DNA of 64,000 nt from Panulirus ornatus (taxonomy: Eukaryota > Arthropoda > Malacostraca > Decapoda > Palinuridae). The notes beneath the pieces are model-generated. The model saw nothing but the letters and a program-made list of their open reading frames with translations. It was not told the origin of the DNA and ran no database searches. Positions 1-16,034 of the stretch are shown here, piece after piece. Location: contig NC_092235.1 in assembly GCF_036320965.1 (NCBI RefSeq), positions 28,121,476-28,185,475 of the forward strand. The letters run 5' to 3'. The translations under genes and the position numbers were made by a program. The number at the start of each line of letters is the position of its first letter. Position 1 is the stretch's first letter.

Positions 1-378
1 AGGGCGAGGGAGGTAGGGAAAATGACGCCACCACAGCAGAGCCGAGATTCGGCTACAGCGAGCCTAGCATACGCTACGTTACCTCAACTCTGGTCTACCT
101 TGGGTTATAATAAACGTACGTTGTTATCATCTTATGTGGGTGGAGGGCCGTAAACACTGGCAAGAACTCTTACTGATGACTAGTGTCTTAAATAACGACG
201 CTGAGAAACATTCGTTTGAAACATTAAGTGTGACCAGCTAACGTCGGGTATGTGCGCGCGCTACCTATCACAACGATACCATGGTAATCTCTCATTTCTG
301 ACGTGCTAAATATTAATGGTAAATCCATACGTTTGTGTCTGGTTATTATGGTCCAGTAGACATCTTGCGGGGTCATGA

Positions 379-516
379 TGGCCGATCAAACTGTACATTT
401 CTCTGGAGGAACTTGACGCGGAGGCGAACACCACAGCCAACGAAAAGTATTCGTACAAGATGCAAGACGTGGCTACCATGTTCATCTATGGCTTCAGTGA
501 AATGGGAAAACCATAA
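379..516 (+). other. Unrecognised possible coding fragment
   Basis: From TGG at 379 to a TAA at 514-516 there are 46 codons of protein-like composition, containing LYISLEELDAEANT and YKMQDVATMFIYGFSEMG. AATAAA follows a few bases after the stop. There is no ATG at its start and an in-frame TGA lies immediately upstream without an obvious acceptor, so it cannot be an intact exon as it stands. It may be a remnant of a retrocopied gene or chance. I do not recognise the family. Confidence 0.2.
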
Positions 517-622
517 CCAAAATAAACAGATATGATTTCTATTACGATATTGTAAAAACATTTAAAAACCCTTAACTTAAAATGGTTATTACCCCTTTCT
601 TGCCTGCGATACATCCAGCAGT

Positions 623-626
<4 letters not shown>

Positions 627-684
<58 letters not shown>
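627..684. repeat. (TA)n microsatellite
   Basis: Uninterrupted TA dinucleotide tract. It abuts the degenerate interspersed element at about 685-830, as (TA)n does at the other element copies in this window. Confidence 0.9.
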
Positions 685-686
<2 letters not shown>

Positions 687-830
687 TTATCCCTGGAGGC
701 AGAAAAAAAAATCATACGTGCATTTTCTGCAGGTGGAAGGCGACCAAGAGTGCGCCGCGGGAACCAGGGCTCAGCTGGATATGAGTTCCTCCCTCAATAT
801 TATCATCATTAAATCCCTGGGACCCCTTTC
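685..830 (+). mobile_element. Degenerate copy of the (TA)-flanked interspersed element
   Basis: Directly after (TA)n the sequence runs through ATCCCTGGAGGCAGAAA and then GTGGAAGGCGACCAAGAG. These match in order the start of the better preserved element at 25871 (ATCCCTGGGGATAGGGGAGA, then GTAGAAGGCGACTAAAAG). The rest is diverged and no 3' tail can be traced. This is a by-eye alignment only. Confidence 0.45.
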
Positions 831-1033
831 ATAGAATTCCTATAGCTTCAAAGCTGCGTTCACGCAGGAGCTGGGTAAGACTGCCTCCTTTGGAAGAGGT
901 TTATCCTGGACCACAGTACAGACCTTTCCGTTCGCTTCTGTGTCAAAGGTGACTTCCCGATGGCTACGTCACACTTACAGGCAGACCCACATGACATATT
1001 AATACCTCGCTCAATATACATGTCTATATACAT

Positions 1034-1066
1034 TATTATTATTATTATCATTATTATTATTATTAT

Positions 1067-1113
<47 letters not shown>

Positions 1114-1212
1114 TCATTATTATTATCATTATTATTATTATCATTATTATTATTATTATTATTATTATCATTATTATTATCATTATTATTACCATTATTA
1201 TTATTATTATCA
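1034..1212. repeat. (ATT)n/(AGT)n compound trinucleotide microsatellite
   Basis: An ATT array interrupted by a pure AGT block of about 15 units and scattered ATC units. It creates long Ile/Ser and Asn/Asp-like open frames on both strands that are not genes. Confidence 0.9.
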
Positions 1213-1876
1213 AAGAAAGCCAGAACTCTTTATTCAGGGGCTGCTGTAGTTTCAAACCTGCGCGCTAAATGAGAAGCAGGTACAGGAGTTCAAAGGATGA
1301 ACTCCTTTGAAAACTAGTTTTCAGAGAAAACTGATGATGACATACACTCTTGCCGACGGTGACGCTTCACAAGCGGTGTACTCTTAAGCAGGCAGAGTCC
1401 GGTAACACACACACACATCAAGGTTATGAGGGTCACATGTGGTTCAGGTCGTCATGTGAGGCCAGGCTGGAGAGCGAGTTGTGTGGGCTGACCCACACTG
1501 ACTAGTAAAGTGTTGTCAAGCGTTACCAGCAACACTGGTGTTACGGCAGTTGTCACACCTCAGTGAGGGACTACCAAGGGTTGGAACAACCAATTACTAT
1601 TCGTATATAACTATCCTATGTCCACTATCCCTATCCGTGCTCTCTTAACTGGTAAATGGATAGGATATCAACCAGTTGACCAGTATCGACCATATCCTCA
1701 GCTTCCAGTGTTAAATTCTTTCATTCACGTCGTAAATAACCATTTGTTAAGGTACTAAAATTACACTGATAATTACTATGAATCTCATGTAATATCTAGC
1801 ATATATTTTGGAAGTAATTCCCTTTCGATAATTACCTTATATGAGCCTCTATAACCCTGGCTGTAGTGAGAGTATG

Positions 1877-2012
1877 GAGGGTTCTTGGGACTGTGGTGGG
1901 GAGGGGAGGGGAGGTAGGGTGTTGGAGGGTTCTTGGGAGTGTGGTGGGGAGGGGAGGGGAGGGAGGGTGTTGGAGGGTTCTTGGGAGTGTGATGGTGAAG
2001 AAGTGGTGAAGG
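1877..2012. repeat. G-rich minisatellite, about 48-bp unit, nearly 3 copies
   Basis: The unit begins GGAGGGTTCTTGGGA and contains runs of GGGGAGGGGAGGGGA. The last copy is truncated. The G-run strand could form quadruplexes, which is an inference from base composition only. Confidence 0.8.
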
Positions 2013-2343
2013 TAACACGAGGATAACAACAGATGCCGGGCTTCGAGGCAAGTGTGTCCATCAGCACCACACAACACGACATCCAGACACATCTTATGTG
2101 TCCCACCCAGTCCCGTCTCTCCTGGCCGTCTCTCCCGCTCTGCTCTACCAACATCTACGAAGGTTCCTCAGTATAAATAGTCTATTCTCTGTGCTTTTCC
2201 AGCACGTCCTCTGTCACATTATTCTCCTAAACTTCGTCCATTACGTCAATATCAAGAGACATAAGCGATCGCAAACATATATGCATTTCAGCATCATGTC
2301 AGATTGTAAATGTTTGATGAGTAATGTCCACCATATCTTGCAG

Positions 2344-5914
<3,571 letters not shown>

Positions 5915-6660
5915 CCTTATGTTGGTAACCCTGACGCCTACCAGGACTACCAACAGTAGTAGCCTCATGTTGGTAACCCTGACGCCCACCAGGACTACCA
6001 ACAGTACTAGCCTTATGTTGGTAACCCTGACGCTTACCAGGACTACCAACAGTACTAGCCTCATGTTGGTAACCCTGACGCCCACCAGGACTACCAACAG
6101 TACTAGCCTTATGTTGGTAACCCTGACGCCTACCAGGACTATCAACAGCACGTCTTATTTCCTTACGTTGGTAACACTGACGCCAACAAGGACTACCAAC
6201 AGCACGTCTTATATCCCTATGTTGGTAACCCTGACGCCTACCAGGGATACCAACAGCATTAGCCTTATTTCCTTAAGTTGGTAACTCTAGACGTCTATCA
6301 GGACTACCAATATTAGTCTTATTTCCCTGTGTTGGTAATCCTGACGTCTATCACGACTACCAACAGCACTAGCCTTATCTCCCTATGTTGGTACCCCTGC
6401 CACCTAACAAGACTACCAACAGTAATAGCCTTATTCCCTTATGCTGGTAACCCTGACGCCTGCCAGACCTAAAAAAAATAGCCTTATTTCCTTATGTTGG
6501 TACCCCTGCCACCTAACATGACTACCAACGGTATTAACCTTATTGCCTTACATTGGTAGCCGTGACAGCGACCAGGACTACCAAGTACTAGTCTTTATAT
6601 TGGAAGCTCTGACGCTCACCAGGACTACCATAAACACTAGACTTACTGCCTCTGATACCA

Positions 6661-7560
6661 TGATGGCGGTCCTAACGCCAGCCTGTACTACCAACAACAT
6701 TAACCTTGTCTTCTTATGTTGACAGCATTGACACCTACCAGGACTACCAACGGTATTAACTTCTCAACCTCTTTATTTGATGTTGGCGGCCCTGATGCCT
6801 ACCTACCACAGATACCAGTATTGCCAGCCTGGTTTCCAGCCTGATCAGACTTTGGTCACTCTGTCCCACCAGGACTTCCCTTTTCTCATCAGATGTTGAC
6901 AACCCTGAGTCACCTATCACGGCTGCCAACAGCATGAACCATGTATTTTTCCTTCCCAGATGATGGCACCTAAAAACGTCTAACTAGATTCAAAATAATA
7001 TGATTTATGACTGTCAAGATGAATGTGCTTACAAATACGACCTACAATACTGTGGATAACTGCGGATCACCATTAATGTACACAACCATAATCAGACCTG
7101 CCAACTTCAAACACCAACAGGGCCACAAACTAGATCACCACAAGGGTTACCAACAATGCCACAAACAGGGTTGCCAGTATGACAACTCCTCCACCCTATC
7201 AGGACTACCAACATAATCACAAAGAAAGGCTTACTAAGACTACCCCCCCCCCATCAGGACTGCCAATATCATTACAGCTACCACGACTACCAATACGATA
7301 GGAACATGTACTACTGAGCGACTGACCTACAAGTACTGACACCATTACCTTAATTACACTTCACACAGCTTCACACATTAGCATGAGCACAGCTACCAGT
7401 GGTACAAGCCACAGGCAGGTCACCATGCAACACTAACAACAGGGCTACCAGTGTGAACACCAGGGCTACCAACACTATCGTCGCCTCCAGGACCCCTGAG
7501 GGTGCCCCACGCTAGGGAAACCATCGGTAACAGGCCTTCCAACAGAGTAAACCATTGTGC
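6661..7560 (+). other. Decayed continuation of the repo-derived repeat (probable 3' UTR)
   Basis: Scattered motifs such as AGGACTACCAACA and CCAACAGGGCTACC recur at irregular spacing, consistent with old copies of the 48-bp unit. No ORF of merit is present. Confidence 0.5.
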
Positions 7561-9235
7561 CATGTGATGTTTTATACTTTTGTATGTCTTAGGATTAAGT
7601 GTGGGTGACTGAACGAACGAATGACGTAGAGATGTGATAGGTTTTAACTTGTGTACGTTTTTGATGAAGATTAGGATGGGTATGCATGTGAAAGTCTATT
7701 TTTGAAGAGAAGTTGAAGTTATATAGCCATTATGTTCTCAGACCAGTGAATATTTTAATGTTAGAACTAGTAGGAAATTCTTGATGAATGTTAATTATTG
7801 CCACGTACTTTCAACGTTAACGATACCCATGTTTGTAGTGTACGACATTCTCAATTACGTGAAATGTCTCTCTCTAATGTAGTACATTTTTTTTTAATTT
7901 GTTTCAGTATTTGTTGCTTCATATTACAACAAAAATGCAAAACACCTAAAAATATATGATGTAATAGGATTAAAGAAACTGTAGATGCAGCTAAAGAGAT
8001 TACGCCATAGGCCTATACCGTGTCAAGTCTTGTGACCTGTAGCAAACGCTTCGCTCATTGCCATATATTGTCTATCTGTTCAGTGAAATTTATTTAATAA
8101 TAGATCTTTAAGAAAACAAAGTTGTAATGAAATAACCTTCACTCGTTGAAGACTATGGCAAGTGATATTGTGCCGACTCCCAGGACAAACATTGCTAATA
8201 TAGCAACTAAATTCAGCAGCCGGATGGGTCACGTGTCGCCTCACGGATAACGTACAATCATGACGGCTGAAAGCCAGTCAGACGAAGGGCCAATTTCCGG
8301 TTTACTTCATTACGCTAACTTTTAAAAATATTATCTACAACAACTCACAACCACTTCTTATCTACCACAGTTAGTGACAGCCTCTTGAGAAATGTCTCCA
8401 AAGTATCCAGCACGTAACAAGCAGTCCAGGTAAACCAGGCAGTAGCTTGTGGGTTTAGCCTGTGGATGGTGAGCTCTGGTTATACCACACGACAGCTGCG
8501 GTGCCGACATGTGAGGCCATTGTTCGTCTGTTCCAGACGCTTCTTCAGTAGAGTGGGAGAGCCATGCCCACAATCGGACGCCTAGCACATTTATGATTAC
8601 AACAGTAAGCAAGACCCCGGAATACAGGACGGGTAAGGGGATGGCATGAAGCAGATGTGCGACTCTTCCAGAGCGACTTTATCCAGAATCTAAAAAGAAT
8701 CTGGTAACTGACGGAAAACAGAGAAAGAATTGTCTATTGTCCTTTATCGACCTCTATCTTCTGCATTTGCCACACAAGCTACTCCCAAAAACGAAGTTTT
8801 CTCTTGTCAGTCATGTCAGAGGAAATGGACTATCCCATCTTTATATCCTATCACCAACCTAGCTATTTTGTTACCTTAATATTCTGTTACACCTGCAGTT
8901 ATGAACTTGCTATGCAGTTTACCGCAAGATGAGAACTAAATGTTTTTGAATGTTAGTAGAGTCACGGGGGTTGAAGGAGTGACTGTGGCCTGTCATCGTT
9001 CCTGATGACCTCCCAGTGTGAAGGTATACCTGGTGATCCAGGGACAACCCGTCCATGGTACTCAATCAACCCTTGACCTGATTTGGCTACTATATTCCCG
9101 CGCACCTTGATGTCTACCATGAGTAAACTTTTTGACTACATATATTCATGACCACTTTAACATTCACTTTGTATATGACGCTACAAGGTCAGTAAATCCA
9201 CATGGTGACTCGATCACTTGTAATGCACCAAAACC
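7561..9235. other. Intergenic sequence downstream of repo-like gene
   Basis: A/T-rich sequence without a recognised gene. Part of the first few hundred bases may still be repo 3' UTR; no clear polyadenylation site was fixed. Confidence 0.4.
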
Positions 9236-9239
9236 ATAG

Positions 9240-9510
9240 CTCCCTATCCACAATCAGACCCTACATACCTTTCTATGGTTTCCCCTGGCCGCACCACATG
9301 CCCTGGTTCAATCCATTGACATCACGTAGACCCTTGCGTACTCCATCCCGGGCCACCTTTCACTCCGGAATATTCAGGCCCACATTACTCCAAATCTTTT
9401 CCACTCCATCCTTCCATCTCTAATTTAATCCTCCTATTCTCCTTGTTCCGTCCACTTCAGACATTTATTTCTCTTTGTCAACCTCTCCTCACTCATTCTT
9501 TCCATATATA
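9240..9510 (-). mobile_element. LINE 3'-end fragment, inverted second copy
   Basis: Read on the minus strand this matches the 3' part of the element at 40540-41570. The conceptual reverse translations FYGFPWPHHMPWFNPLTSRR here and FHGLPQTLHMPCFNPLTARQ there align with few changes. The nucleotide run around CAATGGATTGAACCAGGGC also corresponds to the post-stop region of the longer copy. It is 5'-truncated, with no intact ORF. Confidence 0.7.
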
Positions 9511-10156
9511 TCATCTATCGTTTCCCTGCTACTGGAAATGGCGTAGCCTCGTAGCTGAACAATTCCTTTCAGTGAGAGCGATCCTGAGGTTACATAATGA
9601 TCATAAGACCCGCCTCATTTTATACTGTCCTTTTTCATAACATGCGAGTCTACTGCTATATCAGTTTGTAAATACGATTCCACAAAGAAAATAAATTACC
9701 GTGTTGTACATAAGATTCCATGTAAAAAATGATAAACTAAACTCAGATGTCACTTACGTTATCCTAAATATGTTAAAATATTTTTGCAACTCAAACCTTA
9801 CTTGAGGTGGCAACACACCAGCAGAGCCAACGGTTCTAACGGCAGGGAGTGGGTGGGGCGCCGCCGCTGGCCCAGGCGTCCACTGCTTCCTACTGTCTGC
9901 CCCGGACTATCATCAACCATAGACAATCTGAAACCAGTAAGAAACTGAATGAACGAAGATAAAACTGACGCTAAATTCAACTATTTGAGCCAATGAAAAA
10001 TCTTTTCTGCTCTCTGTATATTTACTCTCATATAGTCTGATATAGTTAAGGAGTGTTAGGTAAAGTGCATGAAGGGGAAACATTGTATGAGGGAAAGAAA
10101 ACTTGTGGTGTAAGGTGAGAGGTGGTTATCCTGGCTGCTTAATAAAATGCAAGCTA

Positions 10157-10330
10157 TCATGGGTACTTACCAGATAATGTTCTCAACTATCATGGGTACT
10201 TACCAGATAATGTTCTTAACAATCATGGGTACTTACCAGATAATGTTCTCAACTATCATGGGTACTTACCAGATAATGTTCTCAACTATCATGGGTAATG
10301 ATCAAAATGCTATTCTTAACTATCATAGGT
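10157..10330 (+). repeat. 32-bp minisatellite, about 5 copies
   Basis: The unit contains ATCATGGGTACTTACCAGAT, and the last copies are diverged. Each unit carries ACTTACC, a reverse-complement splice-donor-like word (GGTAAGT). Confidence 0.85.
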
Positions 10331-10834
10331 ACTTATAAAAAAAAGATTCACGTAATTATTATGAATACAAAATGTTTTTCTTGAGTTCCAAAAGACATTA
10401 AATACTATTCTTGGCTATCACAGGTACTGATTAAAATACTCATTAGGTTATAAAGGGATACGTGTTTAATACGTTACCAGTAATCGTGGTATACACCATG
10501 CATAATTTTATTCATGAAAAACAAGAACGTTAACTAAAAATCATACGGATGGACTATATGAAATTTGGTCAGTGCAAAAATCTATCGTGAATTTTCAGTG
10601 CATACACATTTGCTGAAAAAAATCATAGATAAAACATTAAAAGGTACGCTATTCATATATGAACCTTCAAATTACCTGCAGTAGATAATCTATGAAGCGA
10701 GCATTAAGGAGAATCAGAGAGGCCCTACACGCGAAGAGTATACATGTAAGTTGTAAATTCAATGTTTGATTGTTTTGCTTGTCAGCAGAGTCACTGTTAA
10801 CACAGCTGGTGCAACGGTGATGGTCAGTGTTCGG

Positions 10835-10845
10835 GCGCATGCGCA
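10835..10845. promoter_or_regulatory. NRF-1/Ewg-type palindromic site
   Basis: GCGCATGCGCA matches the known NRF-1 consensus (YGCGCAYGCGCR) in an otherwise AT-rich stretch. Initiator-like TCAGTG words lie nearby (about 10823 and 10905). There is no gene to attach it to. Confidence 0.35.
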
Positions 10846-13010
10846 CTCGTTCTGTTCACTGTGTACAAACATCTGGTGTTGAGATACTTAGCTACTGAGT
10901 CTGTTCTCAGTGCATGAAGTTAGGTTATTGTGTCCATACACATGGGCGGCGAAGCAGAAGTGTACCACCTAAATTCGTTCAACAGGTTATGCATATACCG
11001 TGGAAATGTTAGAGCATCCTTAATCTTATGCTTGATATCATGTCTTAATATCAAAATTCATTAACTATGTTAAACAAGTATACAAATAATATATCATGTC
11101 CATCTGTGCGGCCTCCGAGGAGCGCAATAACGTTATATACAGAGCTGGGGCACAGACACGCTAGCGTAGTACATACAATACAGGAACTTACTGGAATAAC
11201 AGATTTTAAGCACCGATAATTTCAGCAACCTGGAAACAAAGATAATGCTAATAGCTTCACATTTATAAAATCCTTAGTATCTGCTGAACTGATATAGCAT
11301 CGACATATTTTGTACATCAAAATAGACGAAAATGCTGCTTCTCCAATGTCTTGAGCTTATTGGTATAGTTGTAGGGAAAAAATGAAAACAATGAAATGAG
11401 ACAACTATGTCGGTAAAGTACAGACAGAACAGCCAGCAGTGCAGGTTTCACCATGGCAATAATTCTCAAAACGAAGCAAAGATTTTCTGTTGCATGACGT
11501 AGTCCTTTAAGCACAACTGTACGATACCTACTCACAACACATCACAACCAAGGATCGTTACAATCGTATAGAACAGCCAGTAATACGTGAGCGAGTCATG
11601 AAGGTGCGTTATCTATGACGGGTCCATGTAAGTCAGGTGTTGCGCTACGTCACCTGGTTGAAGTGCGAGTACATCCAGTAAGTTTGATGACATTCAGTAG
11701 GTAGATATTAATTGTCTTGTCCCTTAATTCACTTGCTACATCAGTGATTATCTATAAATCACATACTGCTGAGGGTCACTTTGTTGTTCCGAATCATACT
11801 AAATCCAGTGTATCATAATTCCGAAAAACATCAAACTGCCTGCCTATCCAATCTGGTTTAGGATGTTAGACTTATGGTTATCTCATCAGGATAGTACTGA
11901 ACAATTTTCATTTAACCATATATTCACTTTCACAGTTATACGTTTAATACAGTTTTTCCTTATTTCCCCCCAGTTCTGCGGCCTCTTACACTGTTAGCAT
12001 TATTTACAGAGGTGCTTCGCATCGTCTGGTTCTGATTCATTTCCAATCTCACACAACCTCACTTTCTCGATATCTGTCTCTACTCTCACTTTCAGTCTAC
12101 ATTTTTCTTCCTGCTTCTTCGCCAATCTTCGCTGTCCAGTTTCTTAACAACAGACACTGGTTTAGTGGTCTACACATTCTGTATGCGTTTCCAATCTTTT
12201 CTTTTTCAATTCCTCTATTAAACTACTCTAAAGTCCCAATTTCCAGTGTTCTTCTATATCACCACTTGCTTCCTCATCCCTCATATTACAATGATAACCG
12301 AGCGATGGGGTGTCTGCTGGGCCCGGCCGGCTGGTCATGACGCGTCATGATTCCCGCCGTGAGCAGGGCAAGCACGGCGACTTTCCCTGCCGGTCTCCCG
12401 CCATCCCTTGGTGCAGGTATGTTGTCATGGTCCCTCTGTTTGTCTGTGATCTTTACGGCCACAAAGGTCATATCTGGTGCCTAGACCTCCTGATATAACC
12501 CAGCTATCGTGCTTGATGGTCATTTACACAGATATACTCAAGCCCACGATAAACAAGTAGTCGACCGTATGTTTACCTGGGTCTTTACACGTCTGTCGTT
12601 TAACGTGATGACCAAAGTAATGCATTGTGTGCACGTCTGTACGTGTGTGCATAATTTGGCAAACCTAAAAACCAGTAACTCCATACTATGTGTACTTCAA
12701 CACTGGGGAAGGATAACGACCATACGAGATCAATCTGCCGTGTTTTCACTTGAATCTGTAAGACTTCCGTATTGCATCTTGACCTGGGAGTGATTAACCT
12801 GTGGATCGCACCTATCACCACATCCATAAATCTCAAACTTTATTTTGATTCGTCAATCGAATTAACAACATTTGTATTACTTGCTCAGTGCTGCCCTATT
12901 TACAGACGCAGTTCGGTAATGTGTTCTCAACTTTTAATTTGTAGTACTCATGACTACAGTGCCCTGTGCTTGCACTCGCCACAGTCCTGAACTACCAACC
13001 CCGATATAAA

Positions 13011-13051
13011 ATAATAATAATAATAATCATAATAATATTAATAATAATAAT

Positions 13052-13101
<50 letters not shown>

Positions 13102-13102
13102 G
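13011..13102. repeat. (AAT)n microsatellite
   Basis: AAT array with a few interruptions; it generates a spurious poly-Ile/poly-Asn frame. Confidence 0.9.
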
Positions 13103-14539
13103 TTACTTCAATGGTGTGATTATTCAGGTCTTACGAATTGTTGCACCATGTATGCCACAGGCCTTCTGGAACATGCTAGGCTGCCGATCGCCCTGGGCTG
13201 CTAGGCTTCTGATCGCCCTGGGACTTTGGTTGGATTGCTAGGCTGTTGGTTGACTCGGGACTTTGGTTGGGGTGCTAGGTTGCTAGGCGCCTCAGGACTT
13301 TGGATGGGGCATGTTCGCCATTGTTCGCTCTGGGACTTAGGTTGGGACCTTTTGGGATAAGACTCAGGCCTAGAGTGGGATGTGGTGGTTCATTGGCCTC
13401 TCTGGCTTCGATACACCTAAAGCATACCTAGGATTTAGGGTGAAACCTGGAGAATCATAGGTATTTCTGAGGCATAAGATGGAACGGAAATCTTTCTGGG
13501 ACTTGTGGAGGGGTCAAGGTAATCCCGACTTTGGGACAGGTTAGGATGGGAACTGGGGGACCCACAGCCTCTGAGACTACGTGGACCGAGTCTTTCTTGG
13601 ACAGGATTAGACCATGGGGCTTTCTGGGCATCAGGCGGGTACGAAAAGGGACATAAGATTCTCTTGGAACTAAAGGTCTGCAGTCGTGACGTTTGATGTT
13701 CGAGCAATGGCTGCTGTGATATCTAACACGACGATGTGCAATGATATGGATGTGTATTTTGTTGAGCTGTTAATCAAACACATAGTGCATTGTACAAGAA
13801 AACATATTGCAAACTCACCAACTGTCCCGCATAATATTAGAAGAGCACGTGGAGCTTCAGATTACAAGAAATTCCTTCAACACTTAGTCACTCTGGTCAA
13901 CCCCACACTGACCGCGTAACAGCTTACGCTTCCGCCGGTAGACGAGCGTCGGATAAAATCGATTAAGATTCATTGTTTCAAATATATTTCATGTAATGAG
14001 CATCTTTTTATATATATTTCTTTTTCAAACAACTAAAAGTTTTACTTCTGGAGCAGACATAATGCTTAGCAGATTCAAATGACATTTATTGAATCGTTAC
14101 GCCATAGCTAGCAGAATTCCGTATCATATCTTTTATTATCTCTTACCAAAAAAGAAGCAGAGCATGTTGTGTTCTTATATTATCCTCAGAAATAGTAAGT
14201 TATCTTAGTGTTTCAACTATAAATATCACATATGTGGTACGCTGACAAAAGATAATCATATATCAACATAGTACTGTACAAGCAGGTTATAGCGGGCCAT
14301 AACCGTTTCCTTGTGTTTGCCTGAAAGCCCGGGAAGGAGACTCACCATACTATGGTAAGTATGGTAGTTATGAGAACTCTGTAGGTAGGCGTTTTCTCTG
14401 TGGTAACTATGGACGTTTTCTCTGTCGTAGGTATGGGTTCTCTCTGTGTGGCAGGTATGGAGCAGGTGTAACATTAATTTGCCTCGAATTTTAATGCCAG
14501 GATGTCTGATGTTTGTATCTACGGTGGTCTAAAGCTTCC

Positions 14540-14566
14540 TCTTTTATTTGAATTATTTATTTATTT
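14540..14566 (-). terminator. Candidate polyadenylation signals of the pro-resilin-like gene
   Basis: On the minus strand several overlapping AATAAA hexamers occur (the plus strand reads TTTATTTGAATTATTTATTT), about 0.6 kb past the stop of the pro-resilin-like gene. Position and strand fit its 3' end; use is not shown. Confidence 0.4.
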
Positions 14567-15155
14567 ATACAGCTAATATTAAAAACATGTACACGGTATA
14601 TTGGCAACATCAACAGAAACATGAGTTAGTGATATTTGCTATGAACAATCTCTTTACACAGACACATTATAAACTTTCTCCAGGTGTTACATGTAACAAA
14701 CAACGTAACACAACGTATGTACAAATTAACACAAGACACCAAGACGTATGTAGTATTGGTGTCAGAACGTCACTGTCACACTTAAAATACAAGACACATT
14801 AAGACTAGTTAGCAATTGTGTTCAGCGTCGCTTTGGGAGAAGGATAACTAGTGCGCTGGTAGCACCTGGAGTGTCATGGGTCAGTCTCGGTAACTCAGGG
14901 TTGGTGCTGACGGTGGCCTCTGAGGTGCTGTCCAGAACACCTCAGATGTTAGTGTAGGTTTTTCTGTCCGGACGCCAGCCATTCATGTGGTAGGAGGTGA
15001 CCAGGAGGTTACCAGTGTGTTATAAGGGTGGCAGCTTAGATGCTGCTGTCACCTGCGTGGTATAAAGGATGGAAACTCAGGTGCTGTTATTACTACAGTG
15101 GTATAAGGTGTGACACCGTAGGTGCTGTTATCACAGTGGTATAAGGGATGGCACC

Positions 15156-15917
15156 TTACGTACTGTTGCTACCAGAGGGAGTTGACTGTGGGGCCCAGGT
15201 ACTGGCCAGCCCCAACACCCTCATTCTGTGGGTACTGACCCCTATCAACACCTCCATTCGGTGAGTTTTGTCCCCCATTCTGTGGGTACTGCCTACCTCC
15301 AACACCCGTATTCTGTGGGAACTGTCCACCACCTCCGTTCTGTGGATATTGTCTAGGTCTGCTATTCTGTGGGTACTGTCCAGCCCCATCATTTTGTGGA
15401 TACTGTCCATTCCCATAATTTTGTGGATACTGTCCAGCCTCACCATTATGTGGGTACTGTCCAGCCCTACCATTCTGTGGGTACTGTCCAGCCCCACCAC
15501 TCTGTGGATACTGTTCAGGCCCGCCGTTCTGTGATACTGTCCGGTTCCACCATTCTGTGGGTACTGTCCAGCCCTACCATTTTGTAGATACTGTTCAGGC
15601 CCGCCATTCTGTGGGTACTGTCCGGTTCCACCATTCTGTGGGTATTGTCCAGCCCCACCATTCTGTGTGTACTGTCCGGCTTCAACACTCTGTGGGTACT
15701 GTTCAGGCCCACCATTCTGTGGGTACTGTCCAGCTCCACCATTCCGTGGGTACTGTCCGGTTCCACCATTCTGTTGGTACTGTCCGTTTCCACCATTGTG
15801 TGGGTACTGTCCACCCCCGCCATTCTGTGGATACTGTTTACCACCATTGTTAACAGACTCTTGATACTCCACGTCAGACCAGAAGCCAGTGTCATGGTCG
15901 GCCCGGTACTGAACCAC
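15156..15917 (-). CDS. pro-resilin-like exon 4 (end of R&R domain, QYPQNGG repeats, frameshift)
   Basis: The acceptor is ATATTTCAG before GTGGTTCAG. The exon opens VVQYRADHDTGFWSDVEYQE, then about 11 units of QYPQNGG(G/A/T)G. Near 15532 the plus strand reads TTCTGTGATACTG where neighbouring units have TTCTGTGGATACTG or TTCTGTGGGTACTG, so one G is missing. Beyond it the annotated frame turns into Thr-His-Arg-Met units, while the original repeat continues in another frame to TAG at 15169, ending GPTVNSLW. It may be an allele, a recent mutation or a sequencing error. Confidence 0.8.
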   Translation of the reverse strand: MVQYRADHDTGFWSDVEYQESVNNGGKQYPQNGGGGQYPHNGGNGQYQQNGGTGQYPRNGGAGQYPQNGGPEQYPQSVEAGQYTQNGGAGQYPQNGGTGQYPQNGGPEQYLQNGRAGQYPQNGGTGQYHRTAGLNSIHRVVGLDSTHRMVGLDSTHIMVRLDSIHKIMGMDSIHKMMGLDSTHRIADLDNIHRTEVVDSSHRIRVLEVGSTHRMGDKTHRMEVLIGVSTHRMRVLGLASTWAPQSTPSGSNST

Positions 15918-15977
15918 CTGAAATATGGACACAGTTGAATGTACATAGATGGACATCCAGCTAATAGGGTATAGATG

Positions 15978-16034
<57 letters not shown>

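Larger units (their letters stand above)
1..2343. other. 5' flank or intron of the repo-like gene
   Basis: No confident exon is visible here. The stretch holds a (TA)n tract (about 627-684), a decayed interspersed element next to it (about 685-830), an (ATT/AGT)n tract (about 1034-1212) and a short G-rich minisatellite (about 1877-2012). Because the first visible repo exon (2344) opens in the middle of a codon behind an acceptor, this stretch is probably intron of that gene or includes its unseen 5' exons. A 46-codon open stretch at 379-516 is listed separately. Confidence 0.5.
9511..14500. other. Intergenic sequence, no confident gene
   Basis: This holds a 32-bp tandem repeat (about 10157-10330), an NRF-1-like palindrome (10835-10845), an (AAT)n tract (about 13011-13102) and short irregular repeats with GCTAGGCT and GGGACTTTGG words (about 13160-13340). 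ORFs here are short, lack domains and have no splice support. Confidence 0.5.

Noticed and set aside
860..1268. Poly-Ile/poly-Ser/poly-Leu ORFs
   Set aside because: Translation of a trinucleotide microsatellite.
15268..15938. Several plus-strand ORFs over the QYPQNGG repeat exon
   Set aside because: They are antisense shadows of a repeat without stops; the minus strand has the R&R domain and splice sites.
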